Both the position numbers and the translations under genes were made by a program. This document shows, in pieces, positions 34,526-43,280 of a stretch of DNA of 52,457 bases. Source of the stretch: a bacterium (GTDB lineage: Bacteria; Desulfobacterota; DSWW01). Position 1 is the stretch's first letter. Each line of letters opens with the position of its first letter. The notes under the pieces were generated by a model. That model was not told the origin of the DNA, did not search any database, and saw nothing but the letters and a program-made list of their open reading frames with translations. The stretch spans positions 1 to 52,457 of the forward strand of contig WFRX01000443.1 of assembly GCA_015486285.1 (NCBI GenBank). Direction: 5' to 3'.

Positions 34526-35413
34526 CTACAGCAGGCCGTTTGCGAGCTTTGCCGCCTTGACGGTGTTCAGCATCAGCATGGTGATGGTCATGGGGCCGAC
34601 GCCTCCCGGGACCGGCGTAATCAAGCTCGCCTTTTCCTTGACGGCATCGAAATCCACATCTCCGCACAGGATCGCCTTGCCCGACTCGGTCTTGCCGATC
34701 CGATTCACCCCCACGTCGATGACCACTGCCCCCTCCTTGACCATGTCCGCGGTCACCGCCTTGGGAACCCCGGCGGCCACGATCAGGATGTCGGCGCGCA
34801 GAGTATGCTCCTTCATGTTCCTGGTGCGCGTGTGGCAAACGGTCACCGTGGCATTGGCGCCTTTCTGTTTCTGGATCATGATGTTGGCGATCGGCTTGCC
34901 GACGATGTTGCTCCTGCCGACTACAACGACCTCGGCACCGGAGGTCTCGACCCCGGACCGGATGAGCAACTGCTGGATGCCGGCCGGAGTGCAAGGCAGG
35001 AACACGCCCTCGCCGATCATCAACTTGCCCACGTTGACCGGGTGAAATCCATCGACGTCCTTGTCCGGGTCGATGGCATAGAGCACCTTCGTTTCATTGA
35101 TGTGCTTCGGCAGGGGCAGTTGCACGAGAATGCCATGGATATTCGGATCGCTGTTGTATTTTTCCACGAGTGCCAGCAGGTCCTCTTCCGACAAATCCTC
35201 CGGCTGGCTGTCCTGAATCGAGTTGAAGCCGAGGGCGTGGGCCGTTTTCTGCTTCGCCGTGACGTAGCTCACCGAGGCGGGATTTTCGCCCACCAGGATC
35301 GTGACGAGGCCCGGAACCACGTTGTGCTTCGCCTTCATGTCTTCCACTTCCTGCTTCAGCTCTTCCCGGATCTGCTGTGCGATCTCTTTCCCGCTGATCA
35401 GTTTTGCAGGCAT
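34526..35413 (-). CDS. folD: Methylene-THF dehydrogenase / methenyl-THF cyclohydrolase
   Basis: A 295-residue bifunctional enzyme that interconverts 10-formyl-, methenyl- and methylene-THF in the methyl branch of the pathway. Family motifs are visible: VGENPASVSYVTAKQKTAHALG, GILVQLPLPKHINE, VVVGRSNIVGKPIANIM and TPVPGGVGPMTITMLMLNT. The ATG at 35413 follows gagaggaggcaaggtc. Upstream of the cooC-like and acs genes on the same strand, with a 194-base gap to cooC copy 2. Confidence 0.97.
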   Translation of the reverse strand: MPAKLISGKEIAQQIREELKQEVEDMKAKHNVVPGLVTILVGENPASVSYVTAKQKTAHALGFNSIQDSQPEDLSEEDLLALVEKYNSDPNIHGILVQLPLPKHINETKVLYAIDPDKDVDGFHPVNVGKLMIGEGVFLPCTPAGIQQLLIRSGVETSGAEVVVVGRSNIVGKPIANIMIQKQKGANATVTVCHTRTRNMKEHTLRADILIVAAGVPKAVTADMVKEGAVVIDVGVNRIGKTESGKAILCGDVDFDAVKEKASLITPVPGGVGPMTITMLMLNTVKAAKLANGLL

Positions 35414-35891
35414 GACCTTGCCTCCTCTCTGTTCTTGTTCATAAGAGCTTTGCCGAAAAAAGGGTAACGCCCACGGGCGGGCGATCGTATGCCGCGGCCC
35501 TGACGCCGGGCAGCCTGGCAGGCCTCATTCCGGATCCCGCCGGGCCCCCGGCGCGACATACCGGGGAAATGCCCAACCCCAAGCAGGGCACCAGGCGCCG
35601 GGATGCCGGTTTCCGGGAATGTGTACGTCTCTCCGCGGGAGGACCCGCCCATGATTCAGGGGCTTTGCAGCATGGCGGAAGAGCCGATTTCAAACCACGA
35701 ACATCGCCGAACCAAGGCCATGCCGGCAGGCTACCAGAGAGAACAATGGAAAATGCCGGTATCAGGATGAATGAAACCTCATTCAATTTAGCACAAGCCG
35801 GCGGGGAAGGCAAGGGGGAAGGGGACGCGAACAACCCAAATAGGGGCATCCGTCTTGACTTCGGCCGTGCGCTTCTATATTCATTGATAGC
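35414..35891. other. 478-base divergent spacer between folD and folC
   Basis: No convincing gene. Open frames here have no protein-like composition. The last 40 bases before folC hold a promoter-like pair (listed separately). Otherwise I see nothing assignable. Confidence 0.6.
35855..35883 (+). promoter_or_regulatory. Promoter-like boxes directly before folC
   Basis: TTGACT (35855-35860) and TATTCA (35878-35883), 17-base spacer. The ATG follows only eight bases after the -10 box, so a transcript from here would be leaderless or nearly so. Confidence 0.5.
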
Positions 35892-37277
35892 ATGCCTACG
35901 TCCAGCATCCGCCCGCCCAAGCAGTCCCCCTTCCCTGAGGATCGGTTTGCGACCTATCAGGACGCGGAAGACTACCTGAACAACTTCACAGACTACGAAA
36001 AGATGGTGAGAGGCAGCGCCTACCCCGAGGACCTGTTCGATCTCCGCCGCATCGAGGGCCTTCTGGAGAGGGTGGGGGACCCGCAAAAGGATTTTGGCGG
36101 CATCCACATAGCCGGGACGAAGGGAAAGGGGTCGACCGCCCTTTTTGCCGAGGCCATCCTCCGGGCCCACGGACTGACCACCGGCCTGTTCACGTCCCCA
36201 CACCTTGTCGCCATGGAAGAACGGATCCGGGTATGCGGGGAAGACCTGCTGCCCGAGGAGTTCCTGGAATGGATGAATGTCCTCCGCCCCTCTCTGATGA
36301 CACTGAGGGATTCGCCCCTGCCCCCCACTTTTTTCGACATCATAACAACGATCGGGCTCCTGCACTTTCGTGCCCGGGGGGTGGAGGCCGCCGTCCTGGA
36401 GGTGGGCCTGGGGGGCAGATTGGACTCGACGAACGTATTCCGGGCCGACGCCTGCGTCCTGACCCGCATCGGGCTGGACCACACAGAGAAGCTGGGCAAC
36501 ACCCTCGACCGGATCGCCGCCGAAAAGGCCGGCATCATCAAGGGAACCTGCCCGGTTATCGCCCACCCCCAGGAGCCGGAGGCAAGGGCCGTCCTGGAAC
36601 AGAAATGCCTCGCAACGGATTCGCCCCTCTTGTGGGTGGATGAGGACATCCGGATCGAGGAGGAGGCAGGAACCGCGGTGAAGGCCTTCTCCGTGCAAAC
36701 GCCCGACCGGGCCTATCCGGGGCTCACCCTGTCCGTTCTCGGCAGACATCAACGAAAGAACGCGGCGGCCGCGATAGCCGCTTCGGAGGTCTTCCTGGCG
36801 CATCGCAAGGGCATCCCTCTCGATCCGGACCGGGTGCGGGAGGCGCTGGCCGCCACGCGGCTGCCCTGCAGGATCGAGGTGCTTGCCCGCGATCCCTGGG
36901 TGGTGGTCGATGGGGCGCACAATCCCGTTTCGGTGGAGGTGCTCCTTCGTACGGTGCAAGAGGAGATCGATTACCGGGATCTCCATGTCCTGTTCGCCTG
37001 TTCGGAGGACAAGGACGCAAGGGGCATGATGGCCCTGCTCGCCCCCGCGGCGCGGAGCTGGACCCTCACGCGGGTCGATTTCCCGCGCATCGAGGCCCCG
37101 GAAAGGCTTCGGGAGATCCTCGAGGAACTCCATCCGGGCGCGGCGTGCCGGATCATCGCCGACCCGGCCGAGGCCCTTGCCGATACATCCCGCCGGAGCG
37201 GGCCGCAAGATTGTATCCTTTGCTGTGGATCGTTTTATCTGGCAGGCGAAATCTTCAAGCAGATCCCCGGCATCTAA
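35892..37277 (+). CDS. folC: Folylpolyglutamate synthase / dihydrofolate synthase
   Basis: A 461-residue Mur-ligase-type enzyme that adds glutamates to folates. The P-loop IAGTKGKGSTALF (about 74-86), GLFTSPHL, LEVGLGGRLDSTN, RIGLDHTEKLGNT and VVDGAHNPVSVEVLL are all standard. ATG 35892 is the only reasonable start, yet it has no ribosome site and lies right after promoter-like boxes. It adds to the folate theme with fhs, folD and acsE. A ferritin-like gene begins 25 bases after the stop. Confidence 0.95.
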   Translation: MPTSSIRPPKQSPFPEDRFATYQDAEDYLNNFTDYEKMVRGSAYPEDLFDLRRIEGLLERVGDPQKDFGGIHIAGTKGKGSTALFAEAILRAHGLTTGLFTSPHLVAMEERIRVCGEDLLPEEFLEWMNVLRPSLMTLRDSPLPPTFFDIITTIGLLHFRARGVEAAVLEVGLGGRLDSTNVFRADACVLTRIGLDHTEKLGNTLDRIAAEKAGIIKGTCPVIAHPQEPEARAVLEQKCLATDSPLLWVDEDIRIEEEAGTAVKAFSVQTPDRAYPGLTLSVLGRHQRKNAAAAIAASEVFLAHRKGIPLDPDRVREALAATRLPCRIEVLARDPWVVVDGAHNPVSVEVLLRTVQEEIDYRDLHVLFACSEDKDARGMMALLAPAARSWTLTRVDFPRIEAPERLREILEELHPGAACRIIADPAEALADTSRRSGPQDCILCCGSFYLAGEIFKQIPGI

Positions 37278-37302
37278 CGCGTGGGGAGAGGGGGTTGGAA
37301 CC

Positions 37303-37761
37303 ATGGGAGTACAGAAGACCTACAATGAAATCATCGCCTTTGCGATCGACAAGGAGCAGGAGGCTGTCGACCTCTACAGCGATCTGGCCGAGCGTGCGCA
37401 AAGCCCTTCCGGCAAGATTCTTTTCAAAGAACTGGCCAACATGGAGAAAGGGCACAAGAGCCGGCTCGAAAAGCTGGATATGCCTTATTTTTCGTCGAAG
37501 AAATTGAAGCCGCCCGAAGACTTGAAGATCGCCGACTACCTGGTCGATGTGCAATTGACCCCGGAGGCGACCTACCAGGATATTGTCCTGTTTGCGGCAA
37601 AACGGGAAAAGGCGGCCTTCGACCTGTACTGTGACCTGGCCCGCCTCTACGCCACGATCCCCGCCATCAAGCAGATCTTCGACGTGCTTGCCCAGGAGGA
37701 GGCCTACCACAAGCTCAAGCTGGAGCGGGAATACGACGACGTCGTTTACAAGGAGGACTGA
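37303..37761 (+). CDS. Ferritin-like / rubrerythrin-family protein without rubredoxin domain
   Basis: A 152-residue four-helix protein with two similar halves. The first carries E-rich IIAFAIDKEQEAVDLY plus an ExxH (MEKGHKSRL). The second carries IVLFAAKREKAAFDLY plus EEAYH. This gives the di-iron ligand set of rubrerythrin-type peroxidases, but there is no rubredoxin tail. A role in peroxide or iron handling under anaerobiosis is likely. The ATG at 37303 follows ggggagaggggg. Part of a run folC-ferritin-flavoprotein-oxidoreductase with short gaps. Confidence 0.87.
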   Translation: MGVQKTYNEIIAFAIDKEQEAVDLYSDLAERAQSPSGKILFKELANMEKGHKSRLEKLDMPYFSSKKLKPPEDLKIADYLVDVQLTPEATYQDIVLFAAKREKAAFDLYCDLARLYATIPAIKQIFDVLAQEEAYHKLKLEREYDDVVYKED

Positions 37762-37773
37762 ATCATCTCAGAC

Positions 37774-38376
37774 ATGATTCCTTCCACAAGAAGCGTCCTG
37801 GGCCTCTTCGGGAGCCCCCGGAAAGGCGGCAACACCGACATCCTCCTGGAGGAATTCCTGCGAGGCTGCGCGGAGAGGGGAGCGGTGTGCGAGCGTATCC
37901 GGCTCAGCGGGCTCCGGGTGGGCGGCTGCAGAGGATGCGGAGGATGTGAAAAAACCGGGCAATGCGTGGTGGAAGACGACATGCAGTCCGTTTACGAAGC
38001 GTTGGAAAGAAGCGACCGGATCGTCATGGCCGCTCCTATCTACTTTTACAATGTGCCCGCCCAGACAAAGGCGGTCATTGACCGCACGCAGGCGCTCTGG
38101 ACGCGCAAATATTTACGGCAGGAGCGGGCCGGACAGCCTCCCGGGCAAAGGCCGGACCGACGAGGCTTCTTCATCGGTGTGGGAGCCACCCGCGGAAAAC
38201 GTCTGTTCGACGGGACGATCCAGACCATGCGCTACTTTTTCGACGCCGTGGATGTGGAGTTCGACGGGCACCTGGTATACGGCGAGATGGACGCAAAGGG
38301 GGCCATCCGCGCGCATCCCACCGCCCTGAAGGACTGTTGCGAGGCCGGCCTGAATTTCGTCAACTCGAACGGATAG
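37774..38376 (+). CDS. Iron-sulfur flavoprotein / NADPH-dependent FMN reductase family
   Basis: A 200-residue flavodoxin-fold protein. GSPRKGGNTDILL binds FMN phosphate. The compact cysteine cluster C-x2-C-x2-C-x5-C (CRGCGGCEKTGQC, about 53-65) is the 4Fe-4S motif of the iron-sulfur flavoprotein family. APIYFYNVPAQTKAVIDRTQALW is typical. It would transfer electrons in an anaerobic redox chain. It lies 12 bases after the ferritin-like gene and 15 before the FAD oxidoreductase, consistent with an oxidative-stress or electron-supply operon. Confidence 0.87.
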   Translation: MIPSTRSVLGLFGSPRKGGNTDILLEEFLRGCAERGAVCERIRLSGLRVGGCRGCGGCEKTGQCVVEDDMQSVYEALERSDRIVMAAPIYFYNVPAQTKAVIDRTQALWTRKYLRQERAGQPPGQRPDRRGFFIGVGATRGKRLFDGTIQTMRYFFDAVDVEFDGHLVYGEMDAKGAIRAHPTALKDCCEAGLNFVNSNG

Positions 38377-38391
38377 AGAGGGCAACACGTC

Positions 38392-39783
38392 ATGACGCGG
38401 CATATCATCCTTGGAGGCGGCGTCGCGGGCAGGAGGGCGGCGGAGATCATCCGGAAAAGGGACGCTGACGCCGAGGTCGTCATCGTGGACGAGCAGGAAG
38501 AGGCGTTCTACTATCGGCCCATGCTGGGAGAGCTGTTGGCGGGAAGGCTGGGCCCGGAGAAGATCGTCATTCGGGACCGGGAAAGGCTTTCCCGGCTCGG
38601 TGTGCGGGTGCTTGCGGGGAGCCGGATCGCCTCGCTCGACCCGAGCGCCCGGGAGGTCGTCCTCGCCGGCGGGGAACGACTCTCTTACGAAACGGCATTG
38701 ATCGCTTCGGGCAGGCGAACGGAAAAGATGGCCGGAGACAAAGGCGATGTCCGGGGAATCGTGTATCTGGACAACCTGCCCGAGGCACTGGAGATCGCCT
38801 CTCTTCTCGGTTCCGTCCGCGGAGCCGTGATCTATGGAGCGAGTGTTCAGGCCCTCGGTGCCGTCCGGGGTCTTCGCGCCCGCGGGATCGACTGTACCCT
38901 CATGATTCCTCAAGAGCGATTCTGGCAGGGCATATTGGATCCGACCGCTTCCGAGATCCTTGAAAACCGACTGCGGCAGGAAGGCGTGACCCTTCTGAAG
39001 GGCACTGAGATCGGAGAGGTCGTTGCGGAGGGAAAGGAGCTGAAGGCCGTCATGCCCTCGAGGGGCGAAAAGATTCCCGCCGATCTGCTCGTCGTGGCCG
39101 CGCCGCAGGCCCCCCGGGTCGACTGGCTGGAGGGGGCCGAGCTGGACGGGAAAAACGGCATCCAGGTGGACCGGCACCTGCGGACCCGCCACCAGGGCCT
39201 TTTCGCCGCCGGGGATGTGGCCGCCCTGCCGGCGGTACACACGGGCGAGGTGCTCCCTCAGCCGGGGTGGCTCAGCGCATGGCGGCAGGGGAACGTGGCC
39301 GGCCTGAATATGGCAGGGCAGGAAACCGTCTACTCCGGGTTTCCCGCCCTGCGGATCAGGGTCCTGGACCTGGATGTAGTCTGCCTGGGCCTCAGCGATG
39401 GGCAAGGGGACGGCATCCAGGAGGCGTCCGGCGACTATCCTTACGATGAACTGCCCCAGGTTTACAAAAAAATCGTATACAAAGACGGGAAGGTGGTCGG
39501 AGCGGTGTTCATCGGCGACACCACGGAAGCCGGCGCCGTAGAGGGGTGGATTCGCAAAGGCGTCAGGGCGGAATCCTGCGACAAGAAGGTGCTTGACCAG
39601 ATGTTCCTGCCTCGCATCCAGTCGTCCCATGCGACAGCGGCCCTCTGCCCGATCTGCAAATTCAGGATGCAGGTCGAAGCCGATCACGAGGAAGGAACGA
39701 TCCTGTCCTGCCCCGCCTGCGGCGCGGATTTCCGACTGGAGCGCATGCCGAACGGGGCATTCCGGGCCGTCTTTGCCGCCTAG
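38392..39783 (+). CDS. FAD-dependent NAD(P)H oxidoreductase with C-terminal zinc ribbon
   Basis: A 463-residue pyridine nucleotide-disulfide oxidoreductase-type protein like rubredoxin or nitrite reductase flavoprotein. HIILGGGVAGRRAAEII is the FAD Rossmann motif, ALIASGRRTEK and LFAAGDVAALP are the two other FAD blocks, and GAVIYGASVQALGAVRGL is the NAD site. The last 50 residues add CPIC...CPAC, a zinc-ribbon or rubredoxin-like knuckle with only two Cys pairs. It may reduce the ferritin-like or flavoprotein neighbours. The stop codon forms the edge of a dispersed repeat. Confidence 0.85.
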   Translation: MTRHIILGGGVAGRRAAEIIRKRDADAEVVIVDEQEEAFYYRPMLGELLAGRLGPEKIVIRDRERLSRLGVRVLAGSRIASLDPSAREVVLAGGERLSYETALIASGRRTEKMAGDKGDVRGIVYLDNLPEALEIASLLGSVRGAVIYGASVQALGAVRGLRARGIDCTLMIPQERFWQGILDPTASEILENRLRQEGVTLLKGTEIGEVVAEGKELKAVMPSRGEKIPADLLVVAAPQAPRVDWLEGAELDGKNGIQVDRHLRTRHQGLFAAGDVAALPAVHTGEVLPQPGWLSAWRQGNVAGLNMAGQETVYSGFPALRIRVLDLDVVCLGLSDGQGDGIQEASGDYPYDELPQVYKKIVYKDGKVVGAVFIGDTTEAGAVEGWIRKGVRAESCDKKVLDQMFLPRIQSSHATAALCPICKFRMQVEADHEEGTILSCPACGADFRLERMPNGAFRAVFAA

Positions 39784-39814
39784 GAGGCTGCCCCAAAAGC
39801 CACTTTTTCAACGG
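39781..39814. repeat. Dispersed repeat beginning at a stop codon (copy 3, short)
   Basis: TAGGAGGCTGCCCC starts on the stop codon, as in the minus-strand copies at 10801 and 47103. The following gccactttttcaacgg is the reverse complement of a motif found at 46866 (ccattgaaaaagtggc, one mismatch). Confidence 0.6.
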
Positions 39815-39871
39815 CGCTCCCTGCGGTATAATCCGGACATATCGTCATGTTTCACAGCGGGGCTCCCTGTC

Positions 39872-39972
39872 CGGTGCTGGCCCGGGGGCCCGCGGAGATT
39901 TGCGCCGGGCGACTTCGGGGGAGGGAGAGACGGAGCCCAAGCAAATCGGAGAGGGCCTCCGGGCCAGCACCG
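39872..39972 (+). repeat. Inverted-repeat element C with conserved core
   Basis: The left arm 39872-39903 (cggtgctggcccgg...gatttgc) pairs with the right arm 39941-39972 over 32 bases with about five mismatches. The core 39907-39940 is 34 bases and nearly identical to those at 9.4-9.6 kb and 18.4 kb. It sits between two convergent genes. Confidence 0.9.
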
Positions 39973-40082
39973 AGCCCCTTGAGCGATGGAAGCGAAATAC
40001 AGCGATATTGCGCCGGCGGGGACGGAAAATGCCCCGATGCGCGGAAAAGGACCCCGGCAGCGGTGGTACTCCTCGGCCCCGG

Positions 40083-41408
40083 TCATGCGAAGAACAGCGG
40101 GGCAAACCCGCGACAAGGCACCTGGTTGGTGTAGTCGCCGAAATAGACGCGGCCGCCGGGGAACACGTAGCGGCTGTTCAGGACGAAGATCCGAAGGTCG
40201 CAGTGCCACACCTCCCGCTCTCCTCCCCACCGCGGGACCTCGATTTCAGGCGTAGGCACATACTCCATGGCCGCATATTCGGCGGGATCGATCCGTACCA
40301 GCGCCTCTTCAAGGTCCTTCTTCGTCGGAGTATCCACAGGGCCGAAGATGATTCCCTTGGAGCCATGCGAGGAAAGGGGCTTCAATACGATGTTCGAGGG
40401 GGCCCCGAAACAATCCAGCAGACGGCCCACATCCACGGTGGGCGATGACGCCGGACAGAAAGAGGAGAGGGGCCTCGTGCGCGGAACCAGGGCCGTCAAT
40501 TGCTCCACGTCCGGAGACGAACACCCCATTTCCCGTAGGGTATCGGGATCGGAAAGCAGCCGGAGAGAGGCCTTGTCCCCGAGGTACCACAGGTAGGGGT
40601 GATAGACGAAGACCTCCGGGGCCTCCCACAGCAGGCGGGTGTAAGGCTCGATTTCATCGCGATGGTTGCTCCAGTCGACAAGGGTGAGCCGGTTGAGAAT
40701 ACGGTCGACCGGCATCTCCCGCGCCAGGATCCGGTCGCCCCGCACCCTGATCTCCCGCGGATCCGCAATGATTCCGTGGACCCCCCTCTTTTTCCACAGC
40801 AGGTCCAGGGTGTAGCAAAACTCTCCATAGGTGACCTGGCCCCGCGGCTCCCAGTCGATGATGGCGACCCGCTCCGGCTCGCCCTGCCCGATGATCTGCG
40901 AGAGCATCGTCTCCTCGCAGCGGCGCCGGTCCCACCCCTGTCTGAAAGACACGGCCTTCCGGTCCGGGAGCAGGGCCCTCAGGTAGGTCCCGTAACGATC
41001 GACCATGCCCGGATAGACCCCCACGCACCCGGGGGGCAGGACCATGAACTCGATCATCCGCAGGGCCCCGCGGTCCAGGTGCAGGTCGATGCAGCCGATA
41101 TTGTGGTCCGGATGGAAAGGAATGGGTTCCAAGGCGCCCTGTAAAGGCGGGCGAAGGGGTTCGGGGATGCTTCGCGCGGACAGCAGCCGGTAGGCGGGAT
41201 TGCTCAGGATCCGCCACAGGAGCGAAACCAACTGGATAAACCGGGACTCGAACTGCGGATCCAGCACGATGGGTACGTGTGAAAACGGAATCGGCCGGGA
41301 CGGGTTCGCCCCCAGGAAAAGCTCCTCTTCGAGGGCCCGGTAGAACTCCATGAACCGCCCCGGAGTGTAGACATCCAGGTATGCGTCGTAAAATTCGGAA
41401 GGTTCCAT
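40083..41408 (-). CDS. Circularly permuted ATP-grasp-like protein
   Basis: A 441-residue protein. The C-terminal 100 residues resemble the circularly permuted type 2 ATP-grasp fold: IVLKPLSSHGSKGIIFG (lysine and glycine loop), YAAMEYVPTPEIEVP (acidic residue) and CDLRIFVLNSRYVFPGG, then FGDYTNQV. The N-terminal part has no motif I recognise. Such enzymes make amide bonds with ATP. It is divergent from a glutamate-cysteine ligase gene 269 bases away, so a second ligation step on gamma-glutamylcysteine or a related thiol is a reasonable guess. It is not a recognisable glutathione synthetase. Confidence 0.7.
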   Translation of the reverse strand: MEPSEFYDAYLDVYTPGRFMEFYRALEEELFLGANPSRPIPFSHVPIVLDPQFESRFIQLVSLLWRILSNPAYRLLSARSIPEPLRPPLQGALEPIPFHPDHNIGCIDLHLDRGALRMIEFMVLPPGCVGVYPGMVDRYGTYLRALLPDRKAVSFRQGWDRRRCEETMLSQIIGQGEPERVAIIDWEPRGQVTYGEFCYTLDLLWKKRGVHGIIADPREIRVRGDRILAREMPVDRILNRLTLVDWSNHRDEIEPYTRLLWEAPEVFVYHPYLWYLGDKASLRLLSDPDTLREMGCSSPDVEQLTALVPRTRPLSSFCPASSPTVDVGRLLDCFGAPSNIVLKPLSSHGSKGIIFGPVDTPTKKDLEEALVRIDPAEYAAMEYVPTPEIEVPRWGGEREVWHCDLRIFVLNSRYVFPGGRVYFGDYTNQVPCRGFAPLFFA

Positions 41409-41504
41409 TGAGTCCCCCGTCCAGGTGTGGCTCGACTTTCCGGGAGTGAGCGCGTGCGCTCCCCTCTCACGTCTCGGGCCTTTTCCGTTTTAGCCGAGCC
41501 TCGA

Positions 41505-41524
41505 GGACCGGGTCAACCCGGTCC
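41505..41524. promoter_or_regulatory. 20-bp palindrome in the divergent ligase promoter region
   Basis: ggaccgggt-ca-acccggtcc has perfect nine-base arms around a two-base centre. It is placed between the divergent ATP-grasp and gshA-like genes and is a likely shared operator. TTGACC at 41556 and TATTAT at 41582 could be gshA boxes, but their 20-base spacing is poor. Confidence 0.5.
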
Positions 41525-41677
41525 CACGGCCCGACTCCCTCGTTTCGACCTCTTCTTGACCGGGCCGACAGGAAGAGTCCATATTATTCATGAGAGTTTT
41601 TCATCCATGGATCCTACCCGTTTTTTCGTGGGTGTTCGGAGAATCTCCCGACCAACAAATGGACCCGGCGTATAGGC

Positions 41678-43024
41678 ATGTCTGACCATCCAATCTCTTC
41701 GAAGCAGGAGCTGACCCGGTTCTTCCTGGACGCCTTCAAACCCCCTGATGAGTGGAGAATGGGGGTAGAATTCGAGAAGCTCGGGGTAAATCCGGCAACA
41801 GGAAAGGCGCTCCCATTCAGCGGGCCCGACGGTGTGGAGCAGATTCTTTTCAGGCTGTCCGAACGATTCGGGTGGGCCCCGCACTTCGAGGACGGCAGGC
41901 TGCTGGAACTCGAGCGGGGGGCCTGTCGCATCACCCTGGAGCCTGGAGCACAGTGCGAGTTGAGCGGCTCACCGCATCGTACCCTCCACGAAATGGCCGA
42001 AGAGGTGAGGGGCCATCTGGAGGAACTGAAGGCCGTCTCCGATCCGGACCGGCAGGCATGGATCGGATTCGGGAACCAGCCGGTGTCGGAGTGGAAAGAC
42101 ATGGAGCTGCTTCCCAAGAAGCGCTACGCCATCATGACCCGTTACCTGCCGGGCCGCGGCGAGTTGAGCCTGGCCATGATGCGGGAGACGGCCGCGACCC
42201 AGCTGAACCTCGACTACAAGAGCGAGGAGGACGCCATGGAAAAATTTCGGCTTTCCATGGCCATCTCTCCCCTGCTCACCGCTCTTTTCGCCAACTCCTG
42301 CATCTCCGGCGGGAGGGCCAACGGTTTCCTGACCCGTCGGGCCTATATCTGGCAGAACACCGACCCGGCGCGATGCGGATTTATCGAAAGGCTGTACCAC
42401 GCGGACGCCGGCTTCCGCGACTACGTCGAATATGCGCTCGACGTACCGATGCTGTACCTGGAGCGGGGGGGGGACTGGATCAGTGTCGCCGGGGCGATCA
42501 CGTTCCGAGAGTACCTGGAATCCGGCTACCTGGAATACCGGCCCACCTGGAATGACTGGCTCACGCATCTGGGCACGATCTTTACCGAATCGAGATTCAA
42601 GCCCTACCTGGAGGTTCGAGGGGCGGACTGCCCGCTGCCCGGGATGGAGATGACCTTCCCGGCCCTCGTGAAAGGGATCCTCTATGACGATCAGGCCCGC
42701 AGGGAAGCGTGGGAGATCGTCAAACCCTGGAGTTCGGTGGCGCGGCAGGCCCTCTACCTGACCATCAGCCGGAGGGGCCTTGGCGCCCGAATCCATGGAA
42801 GTTCGGCGAGGGAACGGGTCGTCGAACTCGTTCGGACGAGCCGGGAGGGACTCAAACGCCAGAACCGGCGCAATGCGGCCGGGCAGGACGAGTCGGTGTA
42901 TCTCGAACCCCTGGAAACACGTCTTCAAGAAGGCTGGGATTGTCCGGCCAAGGAGATCCTGGCGCTCTGGAAGGGCCCCTGGAAGGGCAGTATTGCCCGC
43001 CTGATCGACCACACCCGCTTCTAG
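41678..43024 (+). CDS. gshA: Glutamate-cysteine ligase (GCS2, plant/proteobacterial type)
   Basis: A 448-residue ATP-dependent ligase that joins glutamate and cysteine. MGVEFEKLGVNPATG, GACRITLEPGAQCELSG, MTRYLPGRGELSLAMMRETAATQLNLDY and VRGADCPLPGMEM are the family's signature blocks. The length is normal. The ATG at 41678 follows directly after an AT-richer region with no strong ribosome site. No gshB is seen. The divergent ATP-grasp gene is the obvious partner candidate. Confidence 0.93.
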   Translation: MSDHPISSKQELTRFFLDAFKPPDEWRMGVEFEKLGVNPATGKALPFSGPDGVEQILFRLSERFGWAPHFEDGRLLELERGACRITLEPGAQCELSGSPHRTLHEMAEEVRGHLEELKAVSDPDRQAWIGFGNQPVSEWKDMELLPKKRYAIMTRYLPGRGELSLAMMRETAATQLNLDYKSEEDAMEKFRLSMAISPLLTALFANSCISGGRANGFLTRRAYIWQNTDPARCGFIERLYHADAGFRDYVEYALDVPMLYLERGGDWISVAGAITFREYLESGYLEYRPTWNDWLTHLGTIFTESRFKPYLEVRGADCPLPGMEMTFPALVKGILYDDQARREAWEIVKPWSSVARQALYLTISRRGLGARIHGSSARERVVELVRTSREGLKRQNRRNAAGQDESVYLEPLETRLQEGWDCPAKEILALWKGPWKGSIARLIDHTRF

Positions 43025-43280
43025 AGGCTTGCGAGAGAGGGGCGACCCCATTCCAGCGAATCAATCCCTGTTTGTACTGGCAGATCTTGCAATATTTTCC
43101 CTGCCGTGATAAAGTCTTTCCCTTCATGCAACCGCCTTCGGCTTATCCCCAGACGAGCGTAGGGACCGTCTGTTCATCATAAGCAACCCAGAACCGAAAT
43201 CCATGCACTGAAGGCGTCGGGCCTCAAACCCTTGCAACCCAAGCAGATCGGATCAATTCATTTCAAGGAGGAGTGAAAGA

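Noticed and set aside
35439..37304. A 621-codon minus-strand frame opposite folC.
   Set aside because: folC is unambiguous on the plus strand; the other frame is a shadow.
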